In this document: one piece after another, positions 10,201 to 17,072 of the stretch | Numbering within the stretch: position 1 is the first letter of the stretch | How the letters are laid out: each line of letters starts with the position of its first letter | NCBI GenBank assembly: GCA_947259165.1 | Contig: CAMYKY010000007.1 | Location: 1 to 48,832 of the forward strand | DNA length: 48,832 nt | Direction of reading: 5' to 3' | Source of the DNA: an uncultured Acidobacteriota bacterium | Lineage (GTDB): Bacteria; Acidobacteriota; Vicinamibacteria; Marinacidobacterales; SMYC01 | The notes under the pieces: generated by a model | What the model saw: only the letters and a program-made list of their open reading frames with translations | Told to the model about the DNA's origin: nothing | Database searches by the model: none | Made by a program: the position numbers and the translations under genes

Positions 10201-10786
10201 GGATCGGCGAGACAGTTTTGCCAATCCAACCAGGGGACGCTTTTGGAACATCACCCTTCAGGCGGTCCCCGAGATTTTGGGCTCCGATGTCGCCTACCTC
10301 CGTCTCTACGGTCAGTTCTTCTATACCTACCCCGTCGCGAAGTGGCTCGTGTGGTCGTCCGGAATCCGAATGGGATTCGCCAAAGGCACCAAAGAATTAC
10401 TATTGATGGAGGATCGGTTCCAAGCGGGTGGCGCTAATTCGGTCCGAGGGTTCAAGCAGAATACACTCGGGCCATCCGTCATCATCGGGCAGGCCCAAGA
10501 CGCCCAAGAGCGTCTCTACGTTGGCGGACAGGCCGTGAGTGTGTTCAACCAGGAACTGCGTTTCCCGATCTACAAGGCGTTCCACGGTGGCGTCTACTGG
10601 GACGCGGGCAATGTGTTCGCGTTCGCCAATCAGTTCCGCCTCTCCGACCTCCGCCAAAGCCTTGGTGCCGGTCTACGCTTCGTCCTACCCTTCGGCGCCA
10701 TCCGCTTCGACTGGGCCAAAGCTTTGAACCCGCAGCCGCAAGACGAAACAACCCGATTCCACTTCAGCTTCGGCTACGCGTTTTGA
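4214..10786 (+). CDS. TamB-TamA fusion: inner-membrane anchored bridge joined to five-POTRA Omp85 barrel
   Basis: One uninterrupted 2190-residue frame. Residues about 6-28 form a single hydrophobic anchor or signal. Residues about 30-1300 are repetitive beta-strand sequence of the AsmA/TamB type. Residues about 1300-1435 match the conserved TamB C-terminus (EGDLASLLVTGRTLENAG, then RLWILDYRVARNVWIRA). About ten residues later the TamA/BamA part begins: POTRA-like modules at roughly 1447-1525, 1526-1600, 1603-1687, 1688-1763 and 1765-1841, then a 16-strand type barrel (1842-2190). The barrel has the lid-loop motif VRGF (2077-2080) and ends in Phe (SFGYAF), as outer-membrane barrels do. In Proteobacteria TamA and TamB are separate proteins that bind through the TamB C-terminus and a TamA POTRA domain; here that contact is covalent. 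Predicted roles are barrel insertion and/or phospholipid transport between membranes. Whether the anchor is cleaved cannot be told from sequence. Confidence 0.9.
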   Translation: MTLGRKAKWTLIITGSLVLLFGLAHTPPAKELVRRLLVSAASSFVAGRVSVGALDYQLWRGAVVLDDVVLEPDLMVVPFNFSADRLEVDLSPRLTISATLERATLVFIDFFETPATDYTPVLSHIGTLGVDDGAIRFQDHNEAGELEEWIAVEGVAIDLFPSGDDHRAALHTREGHAYNVTFGAIDADLFLRPGHLRAASASVFKDDSFVRVSGELDFSDDLQGQFDSDFALDGALARLLDEELHVIGLVAGRTRIDVVDGTSTVESELTSDSLAWEGVLAEDVEAEAVYEGGTLTLRRLEARGFGGRARLGAKIAFDEGARNRFELSWNSIDAAGVVAAVADESLPFAARIGGNASLTLTGSSLDSAAGNARVELEPGSDIVGSIDAALDSEVVSVRTQNVFVPELETSLGVDGTVTTHGELDLDVEATVANVAAVYEQAPLPIEGSLSLRGRVSGSIEEPRVEAALASDGLRMDDGDYQLTGSVIGSGTELILEDVGLGGELGSILANGSVPLSEGGSWRVAASIEGVAEGAVSIFGPAGDPDWSTEVVITPTMGRYSVVAGKSGRTLHIDELTGALAEATLNGRGSYDLDSESVDASFALQKFRPSELASTAKYLYGFDALVGVDATVAGSWSAPATEAAMRIDELTYDGTPLPPMSLSFVGNDGALRIEADRSGGSRLLTGTLELSGNYPLHTEIDVGSLPISEMLRTLPIFLDRERAVWTVDGTAVIDVPLTESSELAFRADIDSVEARFTDASARASRFTIDGTAESVRIEGFELRGVDNNIKINGVVPLSADTMFDLNAEGRLDLGFVKIFEPELEIEGLAVLAGTLTGSLEAPDVDGTLRIDNSSGSWAGVDWSDLSLSATAEEDRLSEIVLDANVLGGRVELDGRLPFVEQAGAGRLEFKIIDVDVMPNTADGTVVVGLSGAIDLPSAEIASWSGAGTLDRVSARAADSAVDLARTVPWKLVGGSLAMPDVQFEGRHGQLAISIVSMTLNDFSDISIDATASGLVDIAFANAFIESPGTRIDGRLELDAAVRRVDSDLAISGQATLTDGRLSLVDPGFVLSNVVATLVFDDETITISELSARTGSGTMTGQGSVDLSEPSRPVFDLEATANAVPLQVMDGLRAEVSGQVRVESTAEEPRLSANFTLDRGLLTRELEGDDNNFSAQSVVLSDPTAEPGPIDQMTLNIVIATARNVRVENSTMQLEAAGNISIAGTIAAPEVGGFVSVLPDGTFNIGRNKFQVLQGRIDLTGFPLVSPNITLLALTRVGSTTVNVDLQGDMDDMRTRLTAPESPELTEGDLASLLVTGRTLENAGEGGQQMASTWMMSSLANLVHDGLGDLFSFGPAPGAGPLILAEEADPTSRLTLGFPVTDRLSVTYSIALDSTERRLWILDYRVARNVWIRATQENSNDYGFGLSQRFNVDFRSRAAERTATREQRIGRIEIEGDQRTSGDLVARLEIRDGGRYDYWIARDAALKLEESLVKEGFRSAVVEVETDVDAGTTRDHVSLRFVVAAGALTEFEWRGDDPPKDAKKRLEQDWDGRIPEEFVLTDVTRRTNAELRAERYYSANVEASIESFEERRVIVFDVVRGPRGEKTQLTFSGNFALSNDELVAALPNADTPEFFLLLDRRAELERGIRLRYAASGYLDVTVGTPATSYEPDTKTYRIEIPVVEGPRTEILSVSFDGELALDSEKLSRELGVVPETPVDFPEIRRGQTRLRTLYRNEGFPDVKVLARLERVAAGLDVRVLIDEGARARVGEVRVVGNRRTDPKVILDQLTFAASQSIRIIDFQDTQRRLYDLGIFRSADVRTDPTQQGQKVQDVIIQVVERADLDVNYGLRYNVVGSEQSVSTETEPRSTGLEVVSRVNFVNQFGRGTNFGVSVFFQPKFQLYRVTFRVPTFLGHRIVTELFANTERDEERFGLENFETRSDAVTFQQTKKLTDSRREKFALQWNVRFGRFRAKRFDEIGVLRDIDTNRLRFGVSLIEDRRDSFANPTRGRFWNITLQAVPEILGSDVAYLRLYGQFFYTYPVAKWLVWSSGIRMGFAKGTKELLLMEDRFQAGGANSVRGFKQNTLGPSVIIGQAQDAQERLYVGGQAVSVFNQELRFPIYKAFHGGVYWDAGNVFAFANQFRLSDLRQSLGAGLRFVLPFGAIRFDWAKALNPQPQDETTRFHFSFGYAF

Positions 10787-10788
10787 GC

Positions 10789-11155
10789 TCATATCGAGCT
10801 TCGTAGCTCCGACGAGGAACTGACGAGGTGGCACATCTGTGCCTCTCGACGGCGTCGACGCGGGTACTCGAGACGTTCGAGTTTCTCACTCACCGCCGCG
10901 TCGATCATCGACGCGAGGTCATGTCCCGGCATGAGCCCCTTGAGGCGTTCGAGCTTGCCACGAAGCTCACCGCTCGCGGTGAACTGCACGATTTAGCGTG
11001 CCGGAGCGAGCGGCTCGAGCTTCTCGCGATGGTCCCGAGATTCGGCGGCGGGTTTGCTCGGAGGTTCCGGATCACTACGTCCGGCCGTAGTTGGCACAAA
11101 CGCGAACTGAACGTCGTTCTCGACTGGACCGAGGAGCTGACGCGCCCATGATCAG
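10789..11155 (-). pseudogene. Relic of an HNH endonuclease family protein
   Basis: On the minus strand this stretch reads VQFAFVPTTAGRSDPEPPS, a Pro/Ala-rich linker, EKLEPLAPAR, a TAA stop (10993-10995), then IVQFTASGELRGKLERLKGL and SMIDAAVSEKLERLE. This is the segment that precedes the HNH domain in a large group of HNH endonuclease-like proteins, where the linker ends with an RYKVQFTA-type block; the Tyr codon has become TAA. Both the N-terminal helical domain and the catalytic HNH domain are missing. The relic stops three bases from the end of the TamB-TamA gene, so its C-terminal part was lost or never present. No function is expected. Confidence 0.65.
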
Positions 11156-11157
11156 AG

Positions 11158-11202
11158 GGAACCCTCGTCCACTATCGGATCGTCGATGCGCTTGGCGCCG
11201 GT
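11158..11202 (+). pseudogene. Fragment of a Ser/Thr kinase N-terminus
   Basis: Fifteen codons read GTLVHYRIVDALGAG, the typical opening of Hanks-type kinases in this kind of genome (GTxLxHYRIxxxLGAGGMGxVY). The glycine loop breaks off after GAG and the frame continues as unrelated SHEHRC. It abuts the HNH relic on the other strand. The remaining bases to 11331 show no gene. The match is short but specific; a chance match cannot be excluded. Confidence 0.5.
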
Positions 11203-11331
11203 AGTCACGAACACCGGTGCCATGCTCGTAGCACATCGTAGACTCGCTTAGGAGCCGCTCGACGCCCCTTCTTGTTGTGTCGACCGACCGGCCCGCTACG
11301 AACGACGCGACCCTTTAGTCGAAAGTTTCTA

Positions 11332-12306
11332 TCAGGACGGCCACCCCTCGGCGACGTCGACGACGACCCGCCCGATCCGACCGCGGTCGAGCTGGCGTTT
11401 GAGGGCGGAACCCAAGTCGGCGATCTTGTGACAGGAGTCGATCGGCACTTCGAGCCCATCGCTGAGCCAGCCGCCGACCAATTCGAGGTCTGCTCGCTTG
11501 GAGGCGACCTGGACGAAGCGGCAGCGCTTGGAGGTGAACAGTGCGCGCGCCATGCCCATGACCAAGGCCGCATCCGGCAGCGTGGTGACGTACGTGCCGC
11601 CGGCCCGCAGTGCCTTCGCACAGCGGCCAAACGAGCTCACGGCCGGGGTGTCGAAAATCACGTCGTAGGCCGATCCGGCATCGAGCACGTCAGCCTTTTT
11701 TCGGTCGATGACCTCATCGGCTCCGAGAGCCTCGACGCGTTCGACGTCCTTGGTACTGCACACGCCGGTGACATGGCCGCCAAGACGCTTGCCGATCCCG
11801 ACCGCGACCGAGCCGATGCCGCCGCCCGCCCCGATGATCAACACCTGGCCGCCTTCACCGAGCTCTCCGAGGTCTCGCAGCGACTGCAAGCTCGTCATCG
11901 CGACGGTGGCTGCAGCCGCGGCCACCTGGTACGGGACATCGTCGGGTTTGGCGGCAACAGACGCGCGCGGCGACGTGACGTACTCGGCGAATGCGCCCTG
12001 CTTTTGGGACGGGGAGTACGCGAGGTGGCCCCACACGGCGGCACCTTCATCGATGTCGGTCACGCCGTCACCCACGGTGTCGACGGTGCCCGCGACGTCC
12101 CATCCGAGCACGAGTGGCGAGCTCTTCGCGTGCAGAAATCGCCCCACGAAGTCTCCGCTGATGACCTTTTCTTCCCCCGCGTTGACCGCCGACGCGATCA
12201 CCTTGACCCGCACTTCGCCCCGGCCCGGCGTCGGCTTGGGGAGTTCGGTCATCTCGACGCCGTCGCCGGTCGCTCCCATGACTCGCATTGTCTCGGCCAT
12301 GCTCAC
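11332..12306 (-). CDS. Zinc-independent medium-chain reductase (quinone oxidoreductase-like)
   Basis: A 324-residue cytoplasmic oxidoreductase of the MDR superfamily. The N-terminal GroES-like catalytic domain contains VIASAVNAGEEKVISG and SPLVLGWDVAGTVDTVG. The Rossmann domain has the NAD(P) motif GAGGGIGSVAVGIGKRLG and GADEVIDRKK. The zinc-ligand Cys and Glu residues of alcohol dehydrogenases are absent, so it belongs with NADPH:quinone reductase or enoyl reductase-type members; the substrate is not predictable. The GTG at 12306 overlaps the upstream VOC stop as GTGA, with AAGG five bases ahead, which supports that start and translational coupling. An in-frame ATG at 12300 (MAETMRV) is the alternative. 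Confidence 0.85.
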   Translation of the reverse strand: MSMAETMRVMGATGDGVEMTELPKPTPGRGEVRVKVIASAVNAGEEKVISGDFVGRFLHAKSSPLVLGWDVAGTVDTVGDGVTDIDEGAAVWGHLAYSPSQKQGAFAEYVTSPRASVAAKPDDVPYQVAAAAATVAMTSLQSLRDLGELGEGGQVLIIGAGGGIGSVAVGIGKRLGGHVTGVCSTKDVERVEALGADEVIDRKKADVLDAGSAYDVIFDTPAVSSFGRCAKALRAGGTYVTTLPDAALVMGMARALFTSKRCRFVQVASKRADLELVGGWLSDGLEVPIDSCHKIADLGSALKRQLDRGRIGRVVVDVAEGWPS

Positions 12307-12605
12307 TCGCCTTGCATGCCGCGAGCCATCCCCGTTGTTTCACCAATCTCGATCAGGTGCCCATCCGGGTCGCGTACGTAGGCGCGGATTTCGGCCCCTC
12401 GATCCCAGGGGTCGGTCAGAAACTCGATGCCATGCTTCCGAAGCCGCTCACGTGTGGCTTCGATGTTGGCTACCCGCACATTCGCTCCCGTAGTCAACGC
12501 GGTCTTTCCAGTCATGCTCTCCATTCCCAGAGCGAAGGTGGGAGTCGGCTTCGTCACGCCGCCCTCACCCAAAGCGAGGATTGGGCCATAGTAACCCCAG
12601 AGCAA
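12303..12605 (-). CDS. VOC (glyoxalase/bleomycin-resistance fold) protein, N-terminally truncated
   Basis: About 100 residues matching the C-terminal beta-alpha-beta-beta-beta module of a VOC protein: VRVANIEATRERLRKHGIEF followed by IRAYVRDPDGHLIEIGE, where the last Glu is the usual metal ligand. VOC proteins are normally 120-140 residues and begin with a first module containing an FYxxxLG motif. Here only the final strand of it (YYGPILALGEGG) is left, and an in-frame TAG at 12614-12612 blocks extension. The only start is a TTG at 12605. It is probably a 5'-deleted remnant that still couples into the reductase through a GTGA overlap. Activity is doubtful. Confidence 0.65.
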   Translation of the reverse strand: MLWGYYGPILALGEGGVTKPTPTFALGMESMTGKTALTTGANVRVANIEATRERLRKHGIEFLTDPWDRGAEIRAYVRDPDGHLIEIGETTGMARGMQGE

Positions 12606-12704
12606 CGCAATCTACCTAAATTCCGCATGACGAGCGGCTTGGGCCGAGATCTCAATCAAAAATGCCACGATCGACATACCGCGCCGCAGGCTTTACGATC
12701 GTAT

Positions 12705-13256
12705 ATGGCTCGACGAGGTCCATGGCTCAGCTTGACCGCCCTGCTGGCGATTACTGGGTGCAACGACGTCGCGGCCTCCGCGAAAGCGGTCAAACCCGAC
12801 TCCGAAGCCGCAATGTCAGAAGACGTGCGCCGAATGCACGAGCGTTTGATTGCGTTGAGCGAGGGCGAGGGCTCACCGTCGGATCTCCGCCTCGAGTTCA
12901 TGGATGGCGGGATGGCTTCGCACCGCAGTTTCAATATCGAGGGGGGTACGCTCGTCAGCAAGGAGTGGAAGTTTCCCGGCTCCCCGATGATTCACCGCGA
13001 AGGGAGGGTGACCGACTCGAGGGTTTCCAAGCTGCTCCAACAGCTGATCGCGCAGCAGTACTGGACTTTTCAAGGCACCCGATTCATCCCGGACGCTCCG
13101 ATGTTCTTGTTCCGTTTCTACTACGGAAACTTGAAGTATGTAGACTTTCGGTGTGGCGCTGAGGAGTATCAAGAATCCGAGGCGCGTGCCGCGATCCGCA
13201 GCGTGTTTCTAGAGTTTGTTTTCGAAACCGAGATGAAGACGATTCCAGCTGAGTAG
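12705..13256 (+). CDS. Hypothetical lipoprotein
   Basis: A 183-residue protein with a lipoprotein signal: MARRGPWLSLTALLAITGC, with ITGC as lipobox and Cys19 as the predicted lipidation site. The mature part (about 165 residues) is soluble with mixed helices and strands. It includes FNIEGGTLVSKEWKFPG and RFYYGNLKYVDFRCGAEEY. No family was recognised. The ATG at 12705 is chosen because it places the lipobox at the usual distance; the frame itself is open much further upstream, antisense to the VOC and reductase genes. It is expected to be anchored in the outer or inner membrane on the periplasmic side. It stands alone between two unrelated genes. Confidence 0.65.
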   Translation: MARRGPWLSLTALLAITGCNDVAASAKAVKPDSEAAMSEDVRRMHERLIALSEGEGSPSDLRLEFMDGGMASHRSFNIEGGTLVSKEWKFPGSPMIHREGRVTDSRVSKLLQQLIAQQYWTFQGTRFIPDAPMFLFRFYYGNLKYVDFRCGAEEYQESEARAAIRSVFLEFVFETEMKTIPAE

Positions 13257-13356
13257 TCGCCAGGGCTGTCCCCTGATGGCTGTTCAAATTGTTGGCGCCG
13301 CTACACTACACTCCGTCATTTGAAATACTCCGCACTAGTTCCGTATCCTCCGCTAG

Positions 13357-15003
13357 GTGTCACACGCCGCTCCGGTCTTTACGCTTCACGCCATCTCCCG
13401 GTCCTTCGGGCACGAGGCGCTCGTCCGCAAAGAGAAGTTGCTGAGAAAGATTGCGTCTCAGCGCCAGTTTCGAGCCAAGGAGCTTGCCTGTCTGCACGAC
13501 ACCTTGAACTTCATGCGCGCCTATCCCGACAACGCGCGAATTCTCCGGCAGACCACCGAGCTCGTGCCCAGACTGCGCGAGAACGCCAAGGCCGCGACGC
13601 TTCGGAACACCGGATTTCCCGGCAGCTCGAACTCTCACCCCTATTCATACGCCGTGTTGCAGAGGATGGTGCGGCTGTTTCCCGGATGTCTCGAGATCGA
13701 TTGGAACGAGGTGGAAGAGACCCGGTCGCTCGAAGAAACGCTTTCGTTGCTGGTGACTCTCGGGGAGAACCAAGGTCTCGAAGATACGCGGCTCACCCTG
13801 CAGGAGTGGCTCGAAGGGTGCAAGGCGAACGACGAACAAACCGGTCTCGAGCTCGTGCTCGAGATGCTGGACTACTCCATGTTTTCTCCACGAGCTCAGA
13901 CGAGCCTGTTCGAAATTTGCGAGCTTCCCGTTGTCTACCATTTACGCTTACCCGGCTCCGGTCGTTGCGAAGTCGTCTTCCCCCCCGCGAGACTTCACTA
14001 CCAGAAACGAGATATCCGTCGCGAACGGTTTGATCTGACTCGGAGGATCCTCGCGCCCATCGGAAAAATCTCGACGATGAGCAGGGCTCACGGCAGAAAG
14101 CTCATCGACATCTCACTCGCCGCGTTGTGCTCCCGCAACCTGGAGATCTACCCGCTCACCAACGCCAATCCTCGCGATGTGACCGTCGCCGACTGCGGCC
14201 GAGGCCTACAGGTGGTGTTGGTAGGCGTGCTTCCCGAGTTTCGAAGCGTTCTCGAATCACTCTTTTTCTTTCTGATCCTCAAAAACGGTGTTCCCATCGC
14301 CTACGGACCGGCCGGCGTCTTTCTGGGCTGTTGTGAAATGGGCATCAACCTTTTTCCTGAGTTCAGAGGCGGTGAGATTCGCTATCTCTACGCAGAGTTC
14401 ATGCGGGTGCTGCACCACGTCCTCGGGGTTCACTATTTCTTCCTCACCCCCTACGGCATGGGCGAGGACAACGAAGACGCGATTCGCAGCGGCGCTTTTT
14501 GGTTCTACCGAAAGCTCGGCTTCAAGACAACGAATCCCGAAGTCGAGGCCCTGGCCCAGGTCGAAGAAGCGAAGATGAAGGCCGAGTCCAGCTACCGCTC
14601 GAACACTCGGACGTTGCGCCGGCTAGCGCAGACAGAAGCAGTGCTCGATTTCTCCCACGGCTCGTGCAAGCCGACGGACTTCGGGAAACTCGGTCTCTTG
14701 CAAAGCCGCTACATCACCCAACGGTTTCGCGGGGATCGCCGACGAGCCGAGGCGCACAGCGCCGCAGCCGTAGCAAAATTGTTGGGCATCTCCCACGAAG
14801 GAAGAGCGCTGCGAAGCCTTGCACCGATGCTTTACATGATCCCGACTCTCAGAGCGTGGAGCGCTGAGGACAAGGCGCACCTTGCTGAAATCATCCGCGC
14901 CAAGGACAGCCGTTCCGAAATACGAGCCACACGGCTGTTCTCCCGTCACTCAACCTTCCGCGCTGCGATCGCCGCTCTAGCCCAGACGGGCGACGAGATA
15001 TGA
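13357..15003 (+). CDS. Uncharacterised protein with a GNAT-like segment
   Basis: A 548-residue protein without signal or membrane segments. The N-terminal third is helical. The middle and C-terminal part (about 260-400) looks like a GNAT acyltransferase: NGVPIAYGPAGVFLG, INLFPEFRGGEIRYLYAEF, and AIRSGAFWFYRKLGF. The last resembles the FYxKLGF ending of acetyltransferases. The first part of this segment would supply the central beta strands, but no textbook acetyl-CoA Q/RxxGxG/A loop is visible; FPEFRGGE may replace it. The start is GTG at 13357; an in-frame TAG lies immediately upstream, so no earlier start is possible, and no Shine-Dalgarno sequence is seen. Substrate and pathway are unknown. 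It reads in the same direction as the preceding lipoprotein gene but is separated by 100 bp. Confidence 0.75.
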   Translation: MSHAAPVFTLHAISRSFGHEALVRKEKLLRKIASQRQFRAKELACLHDTLNFMRAYPDNARILRQTTELVPRLRENAKAATLRNTGFPGSSNSHPYSYAVLQRMVRLFPGCLEIDWNEVEETRSLEETLSLLVTLGENQGLEDTRLTLQEWLEGCKANDEQTGLELVLEMLDYSMFSPRAQTSLFEICELPVVYHLRLPGSGRCEVVFPPARLHYQKRDIRRERFDLTRRILAPIGKISTMSRAHGRKLIDISLAALCSRNLEIYPLTNANPRDVTVADCGRGLQVVLVGVLPEFRSVLESLFFFLILKNGVPIAYGPAGVFLGCCEMGINLFPEFRGGEIRYLYAEFMRVLHHVLGVHYFFLTPYGMGEDNEDAIRSGAFWFYRKLGFKTTNPEVEALAQVEEAKMKAESSYRSNTRTLRRLAQTEAVLDFSHGSCKPTDFGKLGLLQSRYITQRFRGDRRRAEAHSAAAVAKLLGISHEGRALRSLAPMLYMIPTLRAWSAEDKAHLAEIIRAKDSRSEIRATRLFSRHSTFRAAIAALAQTGDEI

Positions 15004-15047
15004 CCAGAGCCCCCCGATTCTAGGAGCTCGACGTTTCCATCAGGTGT

Positions 15048-17063
15048 TCAGTCCGCCGACTCGACTTCAACTCTCGCGTCGTTGAAACAGGCGCCGCCGG
15101 CGACTTCGTTCACGTGAGCGGGCGTCAATGCGGTCGCGAGGCGCCCGTTCAATGAGGATTTCATCCACGCGCCTTTCGGCAACTGCACAACGCCAGCGCG
15201 CACGTGAGCATCGACGAGAACCGGGCACTCGACCTCGCCCAGGTCGTTGAAGACTCGGACGCGATCGCCACTCGCGATGCCGCGCGATGCGGCGTCGTCC
15301 GGGTGGATCGTCAACTTCATCGACGCCAGATTGAACTCTCCCAGCGTGCTGCTCACGGTCTTCGATGTCGCTGGCGAAATGAGGGCCAACGGATACGCCT
15401 TCGACCGAACCGGTCGGTACTCGTACGGGGTTTTCCCGAGACAGCCGGGCGTCAGCTGGATTTTCCCGTCGCTCGTGCCCGGAAACACGTTTTCGAACTG
15501 GATCGGCGATGGGCCGTCGAAGTCGTAGCCATGGACTTTGCCGTCCCGCAACGGCTCGGGCGAAACCGGTTTGCCGTTCAAACGAATCGCAGCGATGACC
15601 TTGGCCAGCGTCTCGTCGGCGCTCCATCGAAACGCTTCGTCTTCGAAACCCATCGCTCGTCCCAGCTCTTGGAAGAGCTCAGGATTCGTCCGCGTTTCGC
15701 CTCGGGGCGCGATCACGGGCTTGGTCGCACCGACGACGTAGTTGCCATAAGAGCGTTTGAGCTCACGGTGCTCCAGAAACGTCGTTGCCGGCAAAAGGAT
15801 GTCCGCGTAGCGCGCGGTGTCGGTCATGACTTGCTCCGACACCACCGTGAACAAATCGTCGCGTGACAATCCGCGCATGACGCCGTTTTGGTCCGGGACT
15901 GTCGCAACCGGATTGCAGTTGTAAACGAACAAGCCTCGAATCGGCGCCCCTGCAAGCCGACCGGGGTCGTTCAAAGTCGACGCAAGCTCGGTCATGTTGA
16001 TGGTTCGGGTGGTCGACGACATGTCGTCCCACAGGCGCGACGTTTCCAAACCGCCCGCGCCACTGTTGCTGAGGGTGTACCCCCCACCGAGTTGGCCGAA
16101 CTTTCCCAACAGCGCCGGCATCGCGAGGATGGCGGCGACAGCATGGCCTCCGTTGCGATTGCGCTCGAGACCCCAGCCGCAGCGCAATAACGCCGGCGAT
16201 GCTTGAGCGAAACGATCCATGAGCTCTCGCACGCCGGCGATTTCAACCCGTGCCTCTTCCGCTGCCTTTTCGAGCGGCCACGAGGCCGCCGCTGCCAAAA
16301 GCGGGTCCAAACCGGCGGCGTGCTCGGAGAGGAAACTTTCATCGAGCTTGCCGGCCTTCGCCCAAGCATGGGTCATCCCGAGCGCAAGCGGCAGATCCGC
16401 CCCGGGGTAAACCGGCAAGTGCAGGTCAGCGAGATCCGACGATAGCTGCTGTATGGGATCCACGACAACAATGAACGCGCCCCGGCGCTTCGCCTCTCTC
16501 AGATACGGGACTAGATGGATGTTCGACGCCTTGGGGTTCGCACCCCACACGAGGATGCACTCGGCCTCCGGATAGTCGGAGAAGGCAACGCCCGCCATCT
16601 TGCCGTACATGTCCCGAGCCACGGCCGTCGTCGGCGCCGCGCAGATCGTCTTGTCGAGTCGCGAGGCCCCGAGCCGAGCAAAGTAAAGACTATCGATAAG
16701 CTCGTCGGTCATGAACCCGTTCGAGCCACCGTAGAAGAAAGGGAGAATGGCTTCGCCGCCGTCTTGTTCACGGATCGCACGAAAACGCTCGGTGATCGTC
16801 GCGATGGCTTCGTCCCAGGAAATACGTTCGAACTCTCCGCCGCCCTTGGGGCCGACGCGTCTCATCGGGTGGAGCACGCGGTCTTCGTGGTACACACGGG
16901 CGCCGAAGCGCCGTACTTTGGAGCAGATGAACCCGCCGGTAATCGGGTTTCCGTCACCCGGCCCAATCTTCTCAATCGCGCCGTCCCGGACGGTGACCTC
17001 GAGCGAACAGGTGTCCGGGCAATCCAGAACACAGGAGGTCTCGACGATCTCGGTTCGCGGCAC
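15048..17063 (-). CDS. Molybdopterin oxidoreductase (DMSO reductase superfamily, Fe-S containing)
   Basis: A 671-residue catalytic subunit. The N-terminal 4Fe-4S site has Cys11, Cys15, Cys19 and Cys47 (CVLDCPDTC and GFICSKV). The bis-MGD domains follow, with WDEAI, ILVWGANPKASN, RCGWGLERNRNGG and FTVVSEQVMTDTARYADI. The C-terminal molybdopterin dinucleotide-binding domain contains LNDPGRL, GEFNLASMKL and a HVNEVAGGACFNDARVEV tail. Cys141 in KTICAAPT is placed where nitrate reductases and formate dehydrogenases carry their Cys/Sec Mo ligand, so it is the likely ligand here. No Tat signal is visible and no Fe-S or membrane partner gene adjoins, suggesting a cytoplasmic one-subunit enzyme. The substrate is not predictable. 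The start is GTG at 17063, nine bases after the upstream stop, so it is probably the last gene of the TonB-receptor operon. Confidence 0.88.
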   Translation of the reverse strand: MPRTEIVETSCVLDCPDTCSLEVTVRDGAIEKIGPGDGNPITGGFICSKVRRFGARVYHEDRVLHPMRRVGPKGGGEFERISWDEAIATITERFRAIREQDGGEAILPFFYGGSNGFMTDELIDSLYFARLGASRLDKTICAAPTTAVARDMYGKMAGVAFSDYPEAECILVWGANPKASNIHLVPYLREAKRRGAFIVVVDPIQQLSSDLADLHLPVYPGADLPLALGMTHAWAKAGKLDESFLSEHAAGLDPLLAAAASWPLEKAAEEARVEIAGVRELMDRFAQASPALLRCGWGLERNRNGGHAVAAILAMPALLGKFGQLGGGYTLSNSGAGGLETSRLWDDMSSTTRTINMTELASTLNDPGRLAGAPIRGLFVYNCNPVATVPDQNGVMRGLSRDDLFTVVSEQVMTDTARYADILLPATTFLEHRELKRSYGNYVVGATKPVIAPRGETRTNPELFQELGRAMGFEDEAFRWSADETLAKVIAAIRLNGKPVSPEPLRDGKVHGYDFDGPSPIQFENVFPGTSDGKIQLTPGCLGKTPYEYRPVRSKAYPLALISPATSKTVSSTLGEFNLASMKLTIHPDDAASRGIASGDRVRVFNDLGEVECPVLVDAHVRAGVVQLPKGAWMKSSLNGRLATALTPAHVNEVAGGACFNDARVEVESAD

Positions 17064-17072
17064 GAGCGCTGT

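Noticed and set aside
11272-12381. Plus-strand frame of 369 codons opposite the reductase
   Set aside because: The minus-strand reductase has an intact NAD(P) motif and coupled start; the plus frame is Arg/Asp-rich shadow sequence.
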